Shown in pieces: positions 60,713 through 64,000 of a stretch of DNA of 64,000 nt. The position numbers were made by a program, and so were the translations under genes. This DNA is from Paenibacillus_AB hodogayensis. GTDB lineage: Bacteria; Bacillota; Bacilli; Paenibacillales; NBRC-103111. The first letter of the stretch is position 1. Every line of letters starts with the position of its first letter. The notes under the pieces are model-generated. The model was not told where the DNA came from. It did no database searches and saw only the letters and a program-made list of their open reading frames with translations. The stretch spans positions 109,215-173,214 of the forward strand of contig NZ_BAAAYO010000020.1 of assembly GCF_039536325.1 (NCBI RefSeq). The letters run 5' to 3'.

Positions 60713-62020
60713 TTAGAATAGGTTTTTTAGTCCGTTGGCGATGCCGGAAAAAATACCGCCGAAGAAGTTTTTGATTCCTCTCATCATTAACCGGAACCAA
60801 CTGCCCTTCTCCAGATCCTGGGCGGCGATCAGATTGACCGTTTTCTCCATATCGTTCATCTTCACCTTTACTGTACCAAGCACATCGCCTGTTTGGATCG
60901 GAGCGCTTTTCAATTCTTTGCCCGGAGCCGCCTCCATCGTCAGTAGAGGCGTTTCGCCTTTCTTGACGACAAAATCGACAGCATCTGCCGTGACGACCGG
61001 TACTTCCGTTTTAATCCCCTTTTTGACAGCAATCGTTTTTAAGGAGTCAACCTCGCTCTTGGCGGGAAGAACCGATTTCATCTCAAACGTGTTGAAGCCA
61101 TAGTCCAGCAGCTTCTGCGTCTCCCGGAATCGTTTGGCTTCCGACGGCGTGTTCATGACGACGCTTATGAGCCTCATCCCGTTGCGGCTAGCCGTTCCCG
61201 TGAAACAGTAGCCCGCCTCCAACGTATGCCCTGTCTTCAGACCGTCCATACCTTGATACACGTAGGATTTGAAGTTCGGTTTATCCTTGTTCCCTTCCAG
61301 CATCCAGTTCCAATTGATCATCGGCGCCGGATCGTTGGGACGGAACTTTTTGGACGGAATGCTGGAAAACTTCAGCACTTCCGGATGCTCGTTCAAGATA
61401 TGATAGGCGAGCACAGCGGCATCACGCGCAGTAATCATCGTATCCGGCTCGGTTCCGGGCGGTGCGTATTTACCCAAGTCGGCGCGGGACAGCCCCGTGG
61501 AGTTAATGAAGAATGATTTCTCGTTAAAACCGAATTTCTTCGCCGTATCGTTCATCATCTTTACGAAAGTTTCCTCAGTGCCTCCGATAGCTTCGGCTAA
61601 GGCAACTGTCGCATCGTTAGCCGAATAAATCGACATGGCGCCAAACAAATCTTCAACCGAATACTTCTCGCCCGGTCCGATCAATTGACCGGAACCAATG
61701 ACGTCGACGGAGTACTGACTCGGCGAGACGATCGTATCCCAGTTTATTTTTCCCGATTTGACCGCGTCCATGACCAAATATTCCGTCATCATCTTGGACA
61801 TGCTGGCCGGAGGCATCGGCTGATCGGCATTCATTTCATAGAGCACCTGTCCCGTCGTTGCCTCGATCAGGATCGCCGCTTTTGCTTCCAAATTCAAATT
61901 GACCGGCTCGGCGGCCTGCACCTTGGCCGGTTGAACGAATAGCAGCCCATTAAACAATACGGTAACCATACAGGCCCCTGCTATCCATCGAATCCACCTT
62001 GCATTTCCTGCTCCCAACAC
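60713..62020 (-). CDS. dacA: D-alanyl-D-alanine carboxypeptidase (PBP5 type, DacA)
   Basis: A secreted, membrane-anchored carboxypeptidase trimming peptidoglycan pentapeptides. Motifs: SxxK in PPASMSKMMT, SxN in YSANDAT, KTG in GLKTGHTLEAG, then the PBP5 C-terminal domain and an amphipathic tail (GSWFRLMMRGIKNFFGGIFSGIANGLKNLF) that anchors it. The signal peptide is IAGACMVTVLFNGLLFV. The start is uncertain: GTG at 62020 has AAGGGAG 11 nt upstream; ATGs near 62101-62092 have no ribosome site. Order guaB-dacA-pdxST-serS equals B. subtilis. Confidence 0.92.
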   Translation of the reverse strand: MLGAGNARWIRWIAGACMVTVLFNGLLFVQPAKVQAAEPVNLNLEAKAAILIEATTGQVLYEMNADQPMPPASMSKMMTEYLVMDAVKSGKINWDTIVSPSQYSVDVIGSGQLIGPGEKYSVEDLFGAMSIYSANDATVALAEAIGGTEETFVKMMNDTAKKFGFNEKSFFINSTGLSRADLGKYAPPGTEPDTMITARDAAVLAYHILNEHPEVLKFSSIPSKKFRPNDPAPMINWNWMLEGNKDKPNFKSYVYQGMDGLKTGHTLEAGYCFTGTASRNGMRLISVVMNTPSEAKRFRETQKLLDYGFNTFEMKSVLPAKSEVDSLKTIAVKKGIKTEVPVVTADAVDFVVKKGETPLLTMEAAPGKELKSAPIQTGDVLGTVKVKMNDMEKTVNLIAAQDLEKGSWFRLMMRGIKNFFGGIFSGIANGLKNLF

Positions 62021-62235
62021 GCTTGTCCCATCTCCCTTGTATGTAAGATGCTCCCCTGATTCCCCCGTTGCTCGTGTATGTAAAAGATGCATGTCCATCA
62101 TGCATAAAGAATGTCCATTTTTTATTGTACCACACCCGGACAGGCCGGCAAAAGTTATATAACACCCTCAAGCCATCCACCAGTCCGTTTCACGATGCGG
62201 ATCAGATTTTACCTCAAAACATGATAAATAATGTC

Positions 62236-62272
62236 GAAAAAAAATGGCAGGGCACGACCGCACCCTGCCATT
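62236..62272 (-). terminator. Intrinsic terminator after guaB
   Basis: A perfect 10-bp stem AATGGCAGGG/CCCTGCCATT with a 10-nt loop and a T8 run on the minus strand. Confidence 0.93.
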
Positions 62273-62284
62273 GCCTTACGTCGA

Positions 62285-63745
62285 TTATAACGAATAGTTA
62301 GGAGCTTCCTTCGTAATCTGCACATCATGCGGATGACTTTCCCTAAGACCGGAGCCCGTAATGCGTATGAATTCCGTGTCTTCCTTCAGCTCCCCGATCG
62401 TACGGGTGCCGCAGTAGCCCATCCCTTGAATGAGGCCGCCTACGAGCTGATGAACCGTATCGTGCAACGGGCCTTTGTAAGGAACACGGCCTTCGATGCC
62501 TTCCGGAACGAGCTTGGATTGGCCCTCTTGAAAATAGCGGTCCTTGCTGCCTTCCTTCATGGCGCCGATCGAGCCCATGCCGCGATACACTTTAAACCGG
62601 CGGCCTTGAAAAATTTCCGATTCACCCGGGCTTTCTTCGCAGCCCGCGAACAAGCTACCGATCATGATAGCATCCGCTCCGGCGGCGATCGCTTTCGTAA
62701 TATCCCCGGAATATTTCACTCCGCCGTCGGCGATAATCGGCACATCGTACTGCCGTGCCACCGAAGCGCAATCGTAGATAGCCGTTATTTGCGGTACGCC
62801 GATACCGGCAATGACGCGCGTCGTACAGATCGAGCCCGGTCCCATACCGACTTTAACGATGGAAGCACCGGCTTCGATCAGATCGCGGGTACCTTCTCCA
62901 GTAGCCACGTTGCCGGCAATGATCACCAAATCTGGAAACTCTTGACGAAGCTTGCGAACCGTCTCCAGGATGTTGATATGGTGGCCGTGAGCCGAATCGA
63001 CGGCGATGACGTCGACCCCCGCTTTGACGAGCTCGCTGGCGCGCTCCATGGCGTCTCTGGACGCTCCGATGGCCGCCCCGACCAATAACCTTCCTTGAGC
63101 ATCCTTCGCCGCATTCGGAAACTGGATGGCCTTCTCGATATCCTTAATCGTAATTAAGCCTTTGAGCGTATTCGATTCGTCGACAAGCGGCAGCTTCTCG
63201 ATCTTATGCTTCTGCAAAATGACTTCCGCTTCCGCCAAAGTCGTACCGACTGGTGCGGTAACCAGATGCTCGTGGGTCATTACGTCCTTGATTTTAATGG
63301 AATAGTCATGAACAAACCGTAAATCGCGGTTCGTCAAAATGCCGACCAGCTTTTTCTCTTCATCCACGATCGGAACACCGGATATCCGGTATTTGCTCAT
63401 CAATTCTTCCGCTTCGTAGACGTGATGGTCCGGCGTAAGCGAGAACGGATTCGTAATAACGCCGCTTTCCGAACGTTTGACTCGGTCCACTTCTTCCGCT
63501 TGCTGAGCGATCGACATGTTTTTATGAATAATGCCGAAGCCGCCTTCGCGAGCCATAGAGATGGCCAGCGCCGCTTCCGTCACCGTATCCATTGCCGCGC
63601 TGATGAGCGGAATGTTCAGCTTCAGCTTTTTGGTCAGAAGGGTAGAAACATCAACTTCCCGTGGCCCGAACACTTCCGATTTTCTGGGGATCAGCAGGAC
63701 GTCGTCGAACGTCAAGCCTTCCTTGGCAAACTTATTTTCCCACAC
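62285..63745 (-). CDS. guaB: Inosine-5'-monophosphate dehydrogenase
   Basis: A 486-residue TIM barrel with a paired CBS insertion (about 95-205: ISGVPIVDEEKKLVGILTNRD, LPLVDESNTLKGLITIKD). It oxidises IMP to XMP. The catalytic Cys307 is in GPGSICTTRVIAG; the NAD/IMP loop has DGGVKYSGDI. The start is GTG at 63745, 9 nt after GGAGGG. It is 217 bp downstream of the 5S rRNA, as in B. subtilis, but with its own promoter. Confidence 0.97.
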   Translation of the reverse strand: MWENKFAKEGLTFDDVLLIPRKSEVFGPREVDVSTLLTKKLKLNIPLISAAMDTVTEAALAISMAREGGFGIIHKNMSIAQQAEEVDRVKRSESGVITNPFSLTPDHHVYEAEELMSKYRISGVPIVDEEKKLVGILTNRDLRFVHDYSIKIKDVMTHEHLVTAPVGTTLAEAEVILQKHKIEKLPLVDESNTLKGLITIKDIEKAIQFPNAAKDAQGRLLVGAAIGASRDAMERASELVKAGVDVIAVDSAHGHHINILETVRKLRQEFPDLVIIAGNVATGEGTRDLIEAGASIVKVGMGPGSICTTRVIAGIGVPQITAIYDCASVARQYDVPIIADGGVKYSGDITKAIAAGADAIMIGSLFAGCEESPGESEIFQGRRFKVYRGMGSIGAMKEGSKDRYFQEGQSKLVPEGIEGRVPYKGPLHDTVHQLVGGLIQGMGYCGTRTIGELKEDTEFIRITGSGLRESHPHDVQITKEAPNYSL

Positions 63746-63798
63746 GAGAAGAACCCTCCTAGAATAATTGGTGTAGTACTTGCTTTAATATTATTGAA

Positions 63799-63828
63799 AT
63801 AGTATCAAAAGCGTTTTTCCCGTGTCAA
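63799..63828 (-). promoter_or_regulatory. Sigma-A promoter of guaB
   Basis: On the minus strand TTGACA (63828-63823), 18 bp, TACTAT (63804-63799), about 55 bp before guaB. Confidence 0.8.
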
Positions 63829-63915
63829 GGCAATACGGCAGGGAAAAGGAGGTATTGGCGGCAACGCCTTCGTTCTGTCAAACTTTTACCTGAATGTGTA
63901 AGTAGAAACCTGTTA

Positions 63916-63954
63916 AAAAACAAAAAAGCCTCTCCGGGGTAACCGGAAAGGCTT
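63916..63954 (-). terminator. rRNA operon terminator
   Basis: AAGCCTCTCCGG pairs with CCGGAAAGGCTT (one mismatch, 5-nt loop), followed on the minus strand by TTTTGTTTTTT. Confidence 0.9.
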
Positions 63955-63962
63955 GTATGTTC

Positions 63963-64000
63963 GCTTGGCGACGTCCTACTCTCCCAGGACCCTGCGGTCC
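63963..64000 (-). rRNA. 5S rRNA, 3' end (rest outside window)
   Basis: Read on the minus strand the sequence ends GGGAGAGTAGGACGTCGCCAAGC, the conserved 3' third of Firmicute 5S rRNA. GCCAAGC would pair with the 5' end beyond the window. A terminator follows. Confidence 0.92.

Overview
The window is a typical housekeeping stretch of a spore-forming Firmicute, most likely Paenibacillaceae (Paenibacillus or Cohnella-like). The reasons are the dense set of sporulation genes (spoIIID, spoIIQ, spoIID, spoIIR, an sspP-like gene), SLH-domain and CsaB cell-surface genes, a DUF5693 protein, a complex I without NuoEFG, strong GGAGG ribosome binding sites with frequent TTG/GTG starts, and moderate GC. 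Nearly all genes lie on the minus strand. A 5S rRNA end followed by guaB-dacA-pdxST-serS at the right edge points to an origin-proximal location, with the fork probably entering from the right.

Layout, left to right. 1-5.3 kb: surface and cell-wall polymer genes (a secreted protein cut by the edge, tagO, csaB, a DUF5693 membrane protein). 5.5-8.8 kb: phosphosugar mutase, fabZ, a CDP-alcohol phosphatidyltransferase, an EpuA-family small protein. 8.8-15.7 kb: flhP-flhO-mbl-spoIIID, then spoIIQ, spoIID and murA, resembling the Bacillus subtilis order. 15.9-19 kb: a DUF1146 membrane protein and a subtilase with PPC and SLH domains. 19.3-29.4 kb: the nuoABCDHIJKLMN operon. 29.7-37.1 kb: the complete ATP synthase operon atpZ-I-B-E-F-H-A-G-D-C, with unusual hairpin-plus-16-mer repeats in its spacers. 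37.3-48.6 kb: wecB, upp, glyA, ywlG, rpiB, ywlE, mntP, tsaC, spoIIR, prmC, prfA, ychF. 48.7-49.9 kb: tadA, on the plus strand, bracketed by DnaA-box-like sequences. 49.9-55.1 kb: aldo/keto reductase, chemotaxis receptor, Crp/Fnr regulator, a broken HD-GYP gene, and a GIY-YIG UvrC-like protein. 55.2-57.6 kb: tRNA-Arg, tRNA-Pro, an alpha/beta hydrolase, the sspP-like gene with a small partner, a hypothetical gene, tRNA-Ser. 57.7-64 kb: serS, pdxT, pdxS, dacA, guaB, and the 3' end of 5S rRNA.

Functional links: TagO (lipid-linked GlcNAc), WecB (UDP-ManNAc supply) and CsaB (pyruvylation) could build the pyruvylated secondary wall polymer that anchors SLH proteins such as the subtilase here. SpoIIR, SpoIIQ, SpoIID and SpoIIID act in engulfment and mother-cell/forespore signalling. 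Complex I and F1Fo ATP synthase sit in adjacent operons.

No phage, transposon, CRISPR array or defence system was recognised. The most unusual features are non-coding: the atp-spacer repeats, a three-way-junction element upstream of the atp promoter, the DnaA-box cluster around tadA, other long palindromes, and a tRNA-Arg with an extra acceptor-stem base. All boundaries and functions come from reading the sequence; no database search was run.
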